Positions 10,901 to 20,975 of a stretch of DNA of 64,000 nt are shown here, piece by piece. How positions within the stretch are numbered: position 1 is the stretch's first letter; each line of letters begins with the position of its first letter. The notes beneath the pieces were generated by a model, which was not told where the DNA came from, did no database searches, and saw only the letters and a list, made by a program, of their open reading frames with translations. The translations under genes were made by a program, and so were the position numbers. The stretch lies in NCBI GenBank assembly GCA_947568835.1, contig OX387609.1, positions 12,517,708-12,581,707 of the forward strand, read 5' to 3'. The stretch is from Protonemura montana. Its lineage: Eukaryota > Arthropoda > Insecta > Plecoptera > Nemouridae.

Positions 10901-11332
10901 ATCGAACAAAGAATGCATTTTTTTTTTTTTTTTTTTTGGGAACACTACAACCGTCTCAAAAATTGATGTCCAAACGGGGACTCGAACCCCGATCTCCACC
11001 TATCGCGGGTGTTGCTCTAACCCATTGAGCTACTTGGACACTGACTTTTCGAGACGATTTTAGTGTATTTGATGAGAATGACAGTTCTCCAAAGATTAGA
11101 ACCATTTAGAACCCCGTTTGAGCATCAATTTTTGAGACGGTGTTAATAACAAAATACCCCGCGCATTGCAAGCCTATGCAATCAGTGCCCGTTGTTCACG
11201 CCAGGTGTGAACGCACAAGCCAAGAGGTTGGTCGAGCTCCAGACGTTCGACGCCGACCATCCGTTCGTGTTCGTTGTGCGCGATACACGCTCCAACGCCA
11301 TCCTCTTCGGGGGCAGACTCGCTGACCTGTAG
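4991..11332 (+). CDS. Serpin (serine-protease-inhibitor family), seven exons
   Basis: Exons: ~4991-5200, 6461-6637, 7129-7368, 8126-8314, 9269-9463, 10253-10388 or 10393, 11186-11332 (TAG). Exon 1 carries a hydrophobic leader (VAAVLLVMCAAPSAHG) and ends ..STDLYK; the true start codon is uncertain because the first Met lies at the edge of the repeat array. Serpin landmarks follow in order: NLFYSSLSVHTVLALAYLGA, the AANKIYVDD strand, STMYFKGAW, GGELSMVIVLPN, GMRDAFTDLADFSGMS, the hinge EEGTEAAVSS, and C-terminal ADHPFVFVVRDTRSNAILFG. Exons 2-5 are phase 0. The small-residue hinge suggests an inhibitory serpin that swings its reactive loop, probably secreted. The loop spans the last intron. Donor and acceptor phases there allow two joins (GSCPLFTPG.. 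or a shorter ..AKRLVEL), so the P1 residue is not fixed. The family call is secure; the N-terminus and reactive loop are not. Confidence 0.9.
5337..6418. repeat. 118-bp minisatellite in serpin intron 1, about nine copies
   Basis: The unit starts CTGATGGGAAG(G/T)G and contains GAGTTGGCAACACAGCTTAG and ACACCTGACAAGATGGACAT. Copies begin about every 118 bp (5337, 5455, 5573 and so on to ~6281) and differ by a few bases. A single diverged copy is in a GMC-gene intron in each arm of the inverted duplication (21625-21725 and 57735-57880). The unit is therefore a dispersed element that was amplified here. Confidence 0.9.
6638..7128 (+). other. Serpin intron 2, no further feature
   Basis: AT-rich intron between GTACCG and TTCCGCAG. 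Nothing else was recognised in it. Confidence 0.4.
7780..7945. mobile_element. Short hairpin element in serpin intron 3
   Basis: CTACTTGATTTATCCTTAGC..AACTATTTGAACTGGGTTTTG is followed about 100 bp later by its reverse complement (CAAAACCCAGTTCAAATAG), making a near-perfect hairpin. The arms match the ends of the longer element at 12845-13457, so this looks like an internally deleted copy. Confidence 0.55.
7946..8065 (+). repeat. SINE 3' fragment in serpin intron 3
   Basis: It contains ACGGTTATAGTGTTCATAAT and CGCGCATTGCAAGCGTTTGC, the 3' signature of the tRNA-associated SINE family of this window. Confidence 0.45.
8315..8955 (+). repeat. 5S-rRNA-like tandem array B in serpin intron 4 (~91-bp unit, seven copies)
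   Basis: The unit contains AAGTTAAGCAACACTGCGCT, GGTATTGGATGGGCGACC and ATACACATGACCAGTTCTGT, then TCGGGAGAG.GGTTGGAGGG. It shares the 5S-like core of array A but has a different linker, so it is a second subfamily. It starts within a few bases of the exon 4 donor and runs into the SINE body at 8950. Confidence 0.8.
8950..9240 (+). repeat. Body and tail of 5S-headed SINE
   Basis: The string from CAGCAACTTCACTCGCCTTG through CGTTGTACCGTCCTTCGGAA to GTGCGTCGTTAAACAC recurs at 10435-10790 (-), 20165-20710 (-) and 41270-41860. Here it directly follows the 5S-like array, as a SINE body follows its promoter head. Confidence 0.65.
9570..10090. mobile_element. MITE-like element in serpin intron 5
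   Basis: It begins near AGATTTCACCATCGCCGTTT and shares a long interior with 11365-11880, including TTTAGCAGCCGTCACTATTT and AAAGTAAGAAGTCCCATTGA. The ends resemble the 'GGTGAAATCGG' terminus at 17885-18005 and the one beside the Harbinger transposase remnant at 59.8 kb, which suggests a non-autonomous Harbinger relative. It has no coding capacity. Confidence 0.5.
10435..10790 (-). repeat. 5S-headed SINE body in serpin intron 6
   Basis: This is the reverse-strand copy of the element at 8950-9240, with TTAACGACGCACTG at one end and the CTTCCGAAGGACGGTAC core. The 5S-like head is not evident in this copy. Confidence 0.6.
10930..11185 (-). repeat. tRNA-like SINE unit flanked by inverted repeats
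   Basis: Minus strand 11042-10967 has GTCCAAGTAGCTCAATGGGT, GAGCAACACCCGCG and GGGGTTCGAGTCCCCGTTTG, giving plausible acceptor, D and T arms. The anticodon loop reads CGCGATA and lacks U33. Flanking strings (ACACTAAAATCGTCTCGAAA and the inverse of AACACTACAACCGTCTC) form an outer inverted repeat. It ends next to the last serpin exon. Confidence 0.55.
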
Positions 11333-11364
11333 CGGCTCGTGGAGGTCGAGGACTCTGCACGTGG

Positions 11365-11880
11365 ATCGCGAGCTTCAAACACCGTTTAAATCTTGTTTAA
11401 TCGACGTTTAAGGAAGATTTTCGGGAAAATTGACTTTTCCTGTTTAGATTTGAAAAAGAATGTGAAGATATATACACAAAAAAATATGTAAATTTAAATT
11501 TGTATTTGGTGATGTTTTAGGAATAAAAGAAATGAAAGAAAAAAATAAATTTAGCAGCCGTCACTATTTTCTCTCTGCCCTAATCGCCGTTTCATATTTG
11601 AACCTGGAAGGATGGGGGTTTAACTTTAAAACTGTCATTTGGAGGTCAAAGTAAGAAGTCCCATTGATATTTTGTTTGCCCACCAAATATTCTTTTTTAA
11701 AGCAAGCACATTGTTAAAAACATTTTTTTTCTTGTTCTTCGTGTGTTTTCGCGACTTTTTTTTGTTTACAAAAATTAAAATTAAATTGTTTTAAAGCAAA
11801 TTGCTGCGCCGGTTAAAATCACCAATGCACGGCGCTTAAGAGCGTTTTAAACGTCAGTGAAATCGGTCCCAAATAATTTT
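11365..11880. mobile_element. MITE-like element downstream of the serpin
   Basis: Second copy of the element at 9570-10090, with the same CAGCCGTCACTATTTTCTCT and GAAGTCCCATTGATATTTTG interior. It ends near GTCAGTGAAATCGGTCCC. Confidence 0.5.
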
Positions 11881-12174
11881 TAGCGAATATCGTGCGTTGG
11901 AGAAAACAAGTGGATGTGGTAACTCAGATAAGGGTTATTTTTATGTTTTTATCAGTGTTTTTAGACGGCCGTGCCATTCTATCGCTGATCGTCAATTCGT
12001 TCAGTCCAGTTCACTGCTGACTTTGTGAAAATAAAATCTACATTTTGTTTCTTGTTTACTCGAGTCTTGTAAAACCTGAACAGACACGAACCCGACACCT
12101 CTGCGTTCACCAGGTAAGCATTGCCAAGGAAAGCAATATTTTATTCTGATTTTCTGCCAGGTTTTCTCTCTCTC

Positions 12175-12612
12175 TTTTCAACTCTCTCTCTATCTCTACT
12201 GTCCTACCCTGCCCTGGCATACCCTGCTATGTCGTGCCCTGCCCTGCCCTGCCCTGCCCTGCCCTGCAACGTCGTGCCCTGCCCTACCCTGCTCTGCCCT
12301 GCTATGTCGTGCCCTGCCCTGCCCTGCCCTGCCCTACCCTGCTCTGCCCTGCTATGTCATGCCCTGCTCTTCCTTGCCCTGCTATGTCGTGCCCTGCCCT
12401 GGCATACCCTGCTATGTCGTGCCCTGCCCTACCCTGCCCTGCAACGTCGTGCCCTGCCCTACCCTGCTCTTCCTTGCCCTGCCCTGCACTGCCCTGCTTT
12501 GTCATGCCCTGCCCTTCCCTGCCATGCCCTGCTATGTTTTCCCTGCCCTGCCCTGATATGACGTGCCATCCCCTGCCCTGCCCCTCCCTGCCGTGCCCTG
12601 CCCTGCACTGTC
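12175..12612. repeat. CCCTG pentanucleotide low-complexity tract
   Basis: A (CT)n run leads into about 400 bp of imperfect CCCTG repeats interspersed with TATGTCGTG. Open frames across it read as Pro/Cys/Ala/Leu-rich repeats and are artefacts. It lies just upstream of the Ig receptor start codon. Confidence 0.85.
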
Positions 12613-12779
12613 AAGTACACCACCTTGATCTCCTTAAAACGCATGTATTTCATGCTGCCCTCTGTTTAACAGGCCCAGTCATTACCGACTTCAGTTGGTT
12701 TCCAGCTTGGCTCTGATCGGCACGCCCAGCGTTTCCGTCGGACTTCGGTGTGGTTCACTCCGTGTCCGTCTTGCGCGAC

Positions 12780-15700
12780 ATGTGTCTCAAGATGGCTGCC
12801 TGGCTGGCAGTAATCGCGCTTGGTAAGTTCGAGTTGTATGTAAATCTACTTGATTTATCCTTAGCACTAGTTTTAAGAAAAACTATTTGAAATGGGGTTT
12901 GAATGCTTAGTAAAGGGCTTCTAAATTTCCCGACGTTTCGTAACATATACTAGTTACTTCTTCAAGGGTAAGAGTAGTCTTGACAATTTTCCAATAACAA
13001 AAGAACCACATAAAATTATAACAATTACCTACTTCAAGCATCCTAAATGCTTCTTAATGTATCCTAAATCTTTGCACGGGTAGATTAAGAACTAAACGTA
13101 ATTAATAAGGAAATTTTGATTCTATCACATAACGTTAGGACAACCTCGAAAAATTGGCGTTTTTTCCATACACATAATTGATTAGTTAAAAAACGCCAAT
13201 GTTTTCGAGATCTCATTTCAGAAAATACATAATACATTAGTTTTTTAGTTATTGACTCTGATAATTTTATTTAGATGCATTTAGGAAGCTTGAACTTGGT
13301 AATTGTTATAATTTTATGTGGTTCTTTTGTTATCGGAAAATTGTCAGGACTGCTCTTACCCTTGAAGAAGTAACTGGTATATGTTACGAAACGTCGGGAA
13401 ATTTAACAGGCCTTTACTTAGCATTCAAAACCCATTTCAAATATTTTTTCTTAAAACGCGTGCTCTGTTTGCTTGATTGCAGCGTTCCTGCTACACAAGA
13501 GCTCGAGCCTGCATTTCGAAGTCAACTCGCCTTACCAGCTTGTTTCCGCCGAAGGGCCGTACACATTTCTCTGCCAGGCTGATGTACCATTAGCGGGCTG
13601 CCAAGTGAAATACCTTCGCACGAACAAGGTGTTCGACCTGAGCGAGGGGCGTCGATCGCCACACTACTGGGGCTACGGCCTTGAGAAGGGCGATTGCGGC
13701 TTCGTCATGAACTGGACTAAGGAATGGGACTTCCCGTTCGGCTGTCGAGCACGAACGCACAACGGCGTCTGGATGTACGCACTGACAGATCTGGAAAGGA
13801 CAGGTAAGGCTTCGTATTTAGTCAACCATGTCGTTGTCAACTACATGGATTGTGGACCGATCAGCCACCAAGGTCGTGTAAATAAGTCAATATGATTTCC
13901 AGCTATTTTTTTATACTCGCCTTCTCCATTGGCAACCGGGTATGCGAAATATGGCCGCCGTAGTTTCACGCGTCAAAGACCTTTGACCTGCCCTGCCCTG
14001 GTCAGGCCAAGAATGGCAATAGCCAAAATGAGCCTTTTTCAATCTATCTCTGAATCTACCGTGTGACTGCCACATCGTGATTTGGAGTCATAGTAATTGG
14101 AGTTACTCGAGATTGACAGGTTGTGACGTGGTATAGCGTCACTAGAATCAGAGTGACTGTGAGTATTCACAGCCTCCTTGGAGAAACGTCATTCTCATCA
14201 AATAGGTAGACTAAAATCGTCTCAAAATTTCGTGTCCAAGAAGCTCAATTGGTAGAGCACCACCCGCGACAGGTGGAGATCGGAGTTCGGGTTCCCGTTT
14301 AGGCTTCAATTTTTAAGACGGTAATAGTCATTGCACCGCGCATTGCAAGCGTTGGCAATTAAAACACGATTTCAAACGTTCAGTTTTTGCCCACATTAAT
14401 AATCGTTTGTTAGTTTAGTAGTTCAGGTCGTAGTCGTAGCTCACAATGTCTGCAATTCTGATACCAAGATCCGAATGCAGTTGTTATGAAGTGGCAAGCT
14501 GCTAAACTTATTGTTTCAAACATATTCAGGTAGGTCATCAGTGAAGGTCTTGAGCCTCAACAGTTACCCGCGGACACTGGTGGTCAACGAAGGAAGCGAT
14601 GTGACGCTGTCGTTCCAAGCGTTCGAACCTCTCTGGTCGTGCATTTTCGAAGGGCCTGGGGAACATTCCCAAGATAACAATGCCACGTATTCAATCGACG
14701 CTACTCGCTTCTCGCTTGGCCGCTGTGATATCAAGTTGTTCAACGTGCAGTCGCGCTGGAGTGGGATCATAAAGAGCCATCTCCGATCTGCCAAGAACTC
14801 CGAAATAGTCAACAGACCGCTGACAACATTGATCGTTAAACGTGAGTACCTACACCCAGAGGGGGTTTGTTTTACTAAACCTTAGACATCGGAATGTCAT
14901 ATCGAATTATTAAAGAGAACTTTTTGAGTAAACTTGCATGTTACGAAAAGCTCTGAATGTTAAAACAAAATGTCTACAACACAAAATTAGTATTTTATAT
15001 CAAAGTATTATAGTATTTTCATGTAGAAAACATATAAAATCCATTATAATATATATTATATATGCAAGAGGGAAATCTCTTTAAATTTGAAACAATTTTT
15101 TTTTTTTTTTGTGAGAAAATAATGAACGCGTATTTTTTTTTTCTTCTAAATCCAATTTTGAATATAATAGACCTATTTAAAATGTTTGCGTTTCAATCTC
15201 GTACGAAAACGAGGGTCGCCATTTTGTCTGACGTATAGTGAAATCTGACGTCAGTATGACGTCGGAAAACGTCAAGAAACAGTAGCGAACGCAAAGGTGA
15301 CCCAAAATTACGTCGGAACAGAATTTCTGACGTCATAGCCCGTTTTCATCCCGCCACGAGAATTTACATTTTAGCCATTCTTAAAACAAATATAAATAGA
15401 AAAGTTATGATCGGATTATAAAAAGAAAAATTACATCAGCTTTTTTTTTTAAACGCGTATTTGAACACAATGATAATTATTAAATAATAATCTTAATGAG
15501 ATTTCCCTATTCTTTAAATAATTATAATATATAATATAGATATTATATTATATATTATAATAGAGTATAGTATTTTTAATTGGTTTCGGACCTTAATCCC
15601 CAAACAGTGGCTCCCAGTGCGCCTGCGCTGACAATAAACCATGATGACGGCGTCTACAACGAGGGTGACTTGATGGAGGCGTCGTGTGTAGTCGGCCCTG

Positions 15701-18110
15701 CTCGGCCATTGGCTCGGGTTTCATGGCTCCTAGACGGTATCGTCATCCCCGGCGAAGCTGAGGACTTCTCCAACTGGCCCTGGGAATACGAGGCTGCAAG
15801 AACCACTCGCACGTTGCGCCGCAAGTTGTCGGTGGATGACAACGGCAGGGTGTTGACCTGTCGAGTCCACCATATCGCCTTGTTGGAACGCGTTGCCGAC
15901 AAAAGGAAGACGATATGTGTGCGGAGGGCGAAAGGTAAGTGTACAATGGTAGTTGCTAATTTGTAGCCTTGTAGCCTTGTAGTCGTGTAGCAATCAAGAA
16001 ACTAATCGATTTTTGTTCATATGCCTGCCAGAAAGTTTGTTTTGAAGTTCTTTAATTAGCAAAAAAAAAAAAGCTGTTTACAGTATATTCAGATGTTTTA
16101 TATTTTCTTGGCTGAAATTGGCTTTCTTATTTTCTACTAAACCTAACAAAGTCTTCCTCACCTTTTTGATTCCAGGAAAGGCACAATACCTTCTTGGTCC
16201 TCAATAAAATATACACGAACATCTTTCTGATCTAGTATTATGTTCGTGATCTTTAAAAATCGAGTATATTTTCTAAGTACTTGGGCATCGTGCCATGTAG
16301 GTTCTTAGATATAAAAGTACATGACACCTATTAATTACAACATTTTCTTGAAAACAAGTTTAAAACAAGTGGGACTACACTAGGATTAATTTGAGTTTGC
16401 CACTTTCTGGGGTGCTTGTACCAACCTAGAAAACATGACACCATGATGCTACTGTTAACTGTCCGATTTAAAAGCAACAAAATAATGTTTTTCTTTGGGT
16501 GAAACATTTAATAATTCCAGGAAAACAAAATATTTAATGAAAAACAATAAATGTTTATCAACCAAAGTTAAAATTAATATATTTTGGATTACTTTTAACT
16601 TCTATCAGGTTTAGGCAGGAAACCAAGCTCGCAAACTGCTTTTTGGCAGCCATTGCTAGAATCCGCTAGTGTACGGTAGGTATTTAGCAGAAGTCATTAG
16701 GACTTTTAGTTTTGCATTTAAGTTCTTATTTTTCAATAGAATTAATTTCACGCAAATAAACTGATAAATCCATAAAGAATTAAAGTGCATGATGCATTGT
16801 TTGGTCATAATTTTCTGGTTAATTTCAAACTCCCCGGTGAAGACTGGCTTTATTTTGCATTCTAAAGTTGGCAATGTGTAATCAGAGTCCACCAGCTTGA
16901 AGCAAGGTAAGGCTAACACAACTGTAACTATTACTTTTTTGAAGGTAAACATTTAATTTGGGCAAAATTTGTCATTAACATATAATCTCATACGATGCAA
17001 GATTATAAAACAATTCAATTTAATAAATACAAATTCAAATTGATGAAAAGTCGCTTTGAATATCAGCACAAATCCAATCATTGAATACGAAGCGTTTGAA
17101 ACTTGAAAAAGGATTTATCTCAAACCGTAAAACGGGAAAAATATGAATCAAACGTAAATAAAGATTAATTTACAATATTTACACAACTTTATGACAAATA
17201 AAAGGTCAGTCATGCTTGATATTCGAGTGCTCGACCTTACAGTGGTACCAACCCCTGTTCCAAGAACGCCCTCGTGTTCCAGATTTCACGGTCGTGTGGG
17301 TGATAATCGGCATCGGAGGCAGCCTGCTCTTCGTCGCTGTCTTGGTGGCAGCCCTGCTCATCTACGCACGCGCGACAAAAAAGTGGTGCTTCATGCGTTC
17401 AGGTTCGGTTTCTTTTTAGTGCCACTACCTTTATTTTCTTATTTAAAACCTGGTTTGAATTGCAAATACTTGCAATGAGTTAAGGTTGGGTTTAGCAAAA
17501 ATGTTCAACTATAAGTTGGATCTCTAGCTCACAGAAACATCTGAATTTCACTGCATGTGATTGGAGGTCGTCATGGCAACAGTTTCAACAAACACTTCAA
17601 CTAGGAGGCGAGATTTTGATGAAAGCAGAACAAAGATTTTTATTTTTCGAAACAAAATTAATCTTTTTAAAATTAGTGTCCAATTGGGAACAAGTGGTCA
17701 ACGTGACTCATGCTTGCGTAGTGTTTTGTCTTGTGAACTACTATGAGGGACGTGGATTAAGTGTTGACGTCGTTGTCGCTATGGTTACAGGGAACGGCGT
17801 GGATCGGGAGTCGGCCATATACGATGACGTCATGGACTTGCGCTCCAATCCATATCACCGTACGTAAAACCAACATTAAGCAACGTTAATCTTTCTGTTA
17901 ACGGCTAGGAAATTTCGGTTAAGCTGGGAAAATCAATTTTTGTCTAAAACCTCATTTAAGCGGTGATTGAGCAAGATTTAAACGGCATTGGTGAAATCGG
18001 CCCTTGGCGTCGAGTGACTGAAAATATTTACACAAGTTGCCATCTTATTTGCAGCCAAATTAGATGCTGAGCAACGCCCCGAGTCCGAGTCGTTCACAGA
18101 GATGCCGTGA
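12780..18110 (+). CDS. Single-pass Ig-domain membrane receptor, seven exons
   Basis: Exons 12780-12822, 13483-13803, 14530-14841, 15608-15934, 17265-17402, 17791-17859 and 18055-18110 total 1266 nt (421 residues plus TGA). Every junction is phase 1, the usual Ig-superfamily pattern. Exon 1 gives a signal peptide (KMAAWLAVIAL). Exons 2-4 each encode about 105 residues. Exon 4 is the clearest Ig-like domain (EASCVVG, VSWLLDG, DDNGRVLTCRVHH). Exons 2 and 3 are more diverged but keep paired cysteines. Exon 5 supplies one transmembrane helix (VVWVIIGIGGSLLFVAVLVA) and a basic stop-transfer segment. Exons 6-7 form a short cytoplasmic tail with SAIYDDVMDL, a possible tyrosine-phosphorylation site, ending in an acidic/Ser stretch. 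The exon 5 acceptor (after TTCCAAG) was chosen because it alone keeps frame; the stronger CTTACAG would not. It is probably a cell-surface recognition or adhesion receptor; ligand unknown. Confidence 0.8.
12845..13457. mobile_element. Inverted-repeat element with hammerhead-like ends, in Ig receptor intron 1
   Basis: The left arm (ACTTGATTTATCCTTAGCAC..GAAAAACTATTTGAAATGGG..CCCGACGTTTCGTAAC) and the right arm (GTTACGAAACGTCGGG..CATTCAAAACCCATTTCAAA) are reverse complements. The interior has a smaller hairpin around AAAAACGCCAAT. Each end carries CTTGAAGAAGTAAC...GTTACGAAACGTC, a helix followed by GAAACGTC, as in the hammerhead motifs of Penelope-like elements. A relative lies at 33215-33610. 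No coding capacity was seen. Confidence 0.55.
14090..14365 (+). repeat. tRNA-like SINE copy in Ig receptor intron 2
   Basis: GTCCAAGAAGCTCAATTGGT..GGTGGAGATCGGAGTTCGGG is the plus-strand version of the tRNA-like unit at 10967-11042. It is followed by GACGGTAATAGTCATTGCAC and GCGCATTGCAAGCG. The upstream flank (CACGTCACAACCTGTCA in inverse) is shared with 3350-3450. Confidence 0.5.
15225..15500 (+). repeat. Dispersed repeat, copy 1
   Basis: The segment with AGCCCGTTTTCATCCCGCCA, TATGATCGGATTATAAAAAG and AATGATAATTATTAAATAAT recurs at 40740-41000 in CUB gene intron 6. It is non-coding and its class is unknown. Confidence 0.55.
17885..18005. mobile_element. Terminal fragment of MITE-like element
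   Basis: It ends CGGCATTGGTGAAATCGGCC, like the right end of the element at 11365-11880. It occupies the last intron of the Ig receptor gene. Confidence 0.4.
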
Positions 18111-18593
18111 GCGAGGAAAGCACGGCCACGACGAGCAAAACGGCGCAAGACACATTCATCAGGGTGCAGATGAACAGCGATTCGATTCTTGCTTCATAAA
18201 TCGATAAAAATTAAAAAATTACTGTTGGTGAACTTGGGTGTTGGCCAAAAAGACTATCAACGTTTTGTAAGCTCATGGGGAAAAGCTAGACTGTAATGAA
18301 AATGAATGTTACACATTACGTTACGTTAGGGAACTAGTTTACCATCCGTTTGCTTTTTTTGTTCAAAAAAACCCGGGTGTAGCTGTATCTTATTGATACG
18401 GCCGATATTTAAGCGTGACTACGTTCAACTACCGCGTGGGCACGTAGGTCAACTACCGTACTGACCATACTTCACATGCAAGTTTTACATCTCTCTTTAT
18501 TTGGGTTGTGTTTTCATATCTAATTTACATGCTGAAGGACTTAACAGATTGGGATGGAAGTGTCATCTTGCGATATATATATTTTATTTTGCA
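18111..18593. other. 3' flank of the Ig receptor, nothing recognised
   Basis: It contains an ATAAATCGATAAAA run near 18197 that might serve as a polyadenylation region. No other feature was supported. Confidence 0.3.
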
Positions 18594-19150
18594 TAAGTCT
18601 AATGACGAGTACTAAAAACGCCGCCTACTCTCACGCCTCCAATATTTATTCTATCGAAAATAAAAAAAAGTACTTTTAGAAAATTGTCTGAACTATTGAA
18701 TGATAATAAGTCGCATTCTGTCCTTTGTTTCCTGTAGGCTGTAGGGGTTGTTACACATTTGCCATTTTGCTTAATTTAACATTGGTCTTATGGAGAGCAT
18801 TAAAAACGCCAACCCCTCTAACGCCTCCAATATTTATTTTATCGAAAATAAAAAAAAAGTACTTTTAGAAAATTGTCTGAACTATTGAATGATAATAAGT
18901 CGCATTCTGTCCTTTGTTTCCTGTAGGCTGTAGGGGTTGTTACACATTTGCCATTTTGCGTAATTTAACATTGGTCTTATGGAGAGCATTAAAAACGCCA
19001 ACCCCTCTAACGCCTCCAATATTTATTTTATCGAAAATAAAAAAAAAGTACTTTTAGAAAATTGTCTGAACTATTGAATGATAATAAGTCGCATTCTGTC
19101 CGTTGTTTCCTGTAGGCTGTAGAGCTTGTTACACATTGGCTATTTTGGAG
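18594..19150. repeat. 189-bp tandem repeat, three copies
   Basis: TTAAAAACGCCAACCCCTCT..AATATTTATTTTATCG..GTCGCATTCTGTCC..CCTGTAGGCTGTAG recurs at spacings of about 189 bp (18613, 18802, 18991) and is nearly identical between copies two and three. The repeats are non-coding. Confidence 0.8.
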
Positions 19151-20164
19151 AGCAAATCCGTACATGCCTCCCTATATAATGCGCTTTAAGACGTAGTCAC
19201 GTCAAAAACGTGCCTTGGTGAGATTAATTATGTCGTGGGTCTCAAAATGTAATATTTTTTGCTGTAATAGTATCTCCAGTAGCAATAGAGCACAATCTCC
19301 ACTGCAATAGCTCCATGTAGCCGTCAATGTTCTCGCTAGAGCGGAGCATTCAGTTTTCGCTTTTGCTTGATGTTGTGATAAAAATAAATAATTACTAAAA
19401 CTCAGATAAAATTATATTGTCTAAGTGTTAATGATTGCATAAGGCCTGCCGAAAGTTCTCCACTCATTCCCGTTTCAATTATGCAAAAGATTTCTGCGAA
19501 CGCAAGTTCAATTAGAATCTAAAGAAGCGTGTTTTATTTTGTCCCTTATTTTCATGTTTTTGTTTGGTCAATGATTGCCTGCCATGCTTCTAACGGTGCT
19601 ATAGGTCCCCCAACGGTTCTTCAAACATGTATGCTGCCAACATTATGACATGGTACGTACATATAGGAATTTCAACATCGGAATTATTTTTTTTAACCAT
19701 TTCGTAAACTTGATTTAAAATTAAAACTTTACAGCCAGTTAAGTTAAAGGTCTAAGCAGATCTAAATTGATGGTGTCCGTCAGCTTTCATCCAAACTAAT
19801 CAAAAATTTTGCCGGTAGAGGGAATACAAACACACATTTCTGTCCAAAGATTCTTCTGATATAACCTTAAACTTAGTATAAACTAACTATAATAAACAAC
19901 ACCGTAGGTAAATGGAAATAATACCATGAATCAGACCAACGCTTTGTTAGTCTTTGTATTTGTACAAATTGATACCTGCTTGGACCTGCCGATTGAACGT
20001 TCGAACGCACGAGACAGGTACCTTTAGGCTCAGCGTTGAGTTAAAAAAATACAGCTTACAGCCTATTAACACGAATCAAATAAATATAAGCTTTAATTTA
20101 TTAGTAAAATTGATTAAAACTATACTTCCTTTATTTCTTTGCCTTTTTCTCTTTCAATGTATTA
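19151..20164. other. Intergenic, nothing recognised
   Basis: AT-rich sequence without supported exons or RNA genes. Confidence 0.3.
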
Positions 20165-20710
20165 AAAATTATTATTATTATTATTTGTGGTGTTTAACGA
20201 CGCACTGTTTTGACATCTGGCCATGCGGCACTGGTCTAATGGCGTCGGTGAATGAGTGGATGATGATGAGGATGATGATGCACCTAACCTAGCCTAGAAG
20301 GGAGGAGGGGAAACCCGGTGCCGGCACGTAGCCTACTCCTGTCAAAAAGCACCAAGGGGACCACCGGTTTCACGTCCCTTCCGAAGGACGGTACAACTCG
20401 AACAGCAGGATTCCTCCACAAATCCATGCTGTCGAGAGGTTGATAAGCAAGGCGAATGAAGTTGCTGCACTAACTTTCATCCCTCCAACCTCTGTCCCGA
20501 ACAGAACTGGTCATGTGTATGATGGTCACCTATCCAATTCCTTACCCAGCGCAGTGTTGCTTAACTTTCATCCCTCCAACCTCTCTCCCGAACAGAACTG
20601 GTCATGTGTATGATGGTCACCCATCCAATTCCTGACCCAGCCCAGTGTTGCTTAACTTCGGTGATACAACGAGAACCGGTGTTTCCAACACGCCAAACCG
20701 TTCGGTGTAT
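20165..20710 (-). repeat. Full-length 5S-headed SINE with (AAT)n tail
   Basis: Minus strand from 20710: GGTGTTGGAAACACCGG-type end, CACCGAAGTTAAGCAACACT, GGGTGACCATCATACACATG, a second 5S-like unit, then the body (CTTCACTCGCCTTGCTTATC, CGTCCTTCCGAAGGGACG-like core, GTAGGCTACGTGCCGGCACC). The tail is GCGTCGTTAAACACCACAAA and (AATAAT)n. A 5S-type internal promoter plus a unique body plus a simple tail is the SINE3 plan. It lies about 330 bp outside the outer end of the left inverted arm. Confidence 0.7.
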
Positions 20711-20975
20711 TAAAAATCGCAATAAAAACTTCTAGTAATAACACATCTCTCAGATCGCTATCACTTTCATCCGACATGTTGTTATAATATGACCACAGCT
20801 TTCGAAGTGGATCGTGTAGAAAGTTCAAACTTTCAGTGGGGGCTGAAAATTTGAATCTTGTTGAATTAGTATTGAATTAGTATAGAGTATCGAGTAACAC
20901 ATATCAATCAGTTTATTGAGGATATAAATGAACTCAACGAATTTATTTAAGTCTTAATCCATGTTAACTTCGGTA

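Noticed and set aside
10967-11042. Functional tRNA gene
   Set aside because: The anticodon loop lacks U33, the stems are imperfect and the same unit is dispersed with SINE flanks.
12121-12716. Long open frames reading Pro/Ala/Leu/Cys repeats
   Set aside because: They run through a CCCTG simple repeat in several frames at once, with no splice or start context.
17191-17478. Alternative frame for Ig receptor exon 5
   Set aside because: Using the CTTACAG acceptor destroys the transmembrane helix or breaks the phase; the later acceptor restores both.
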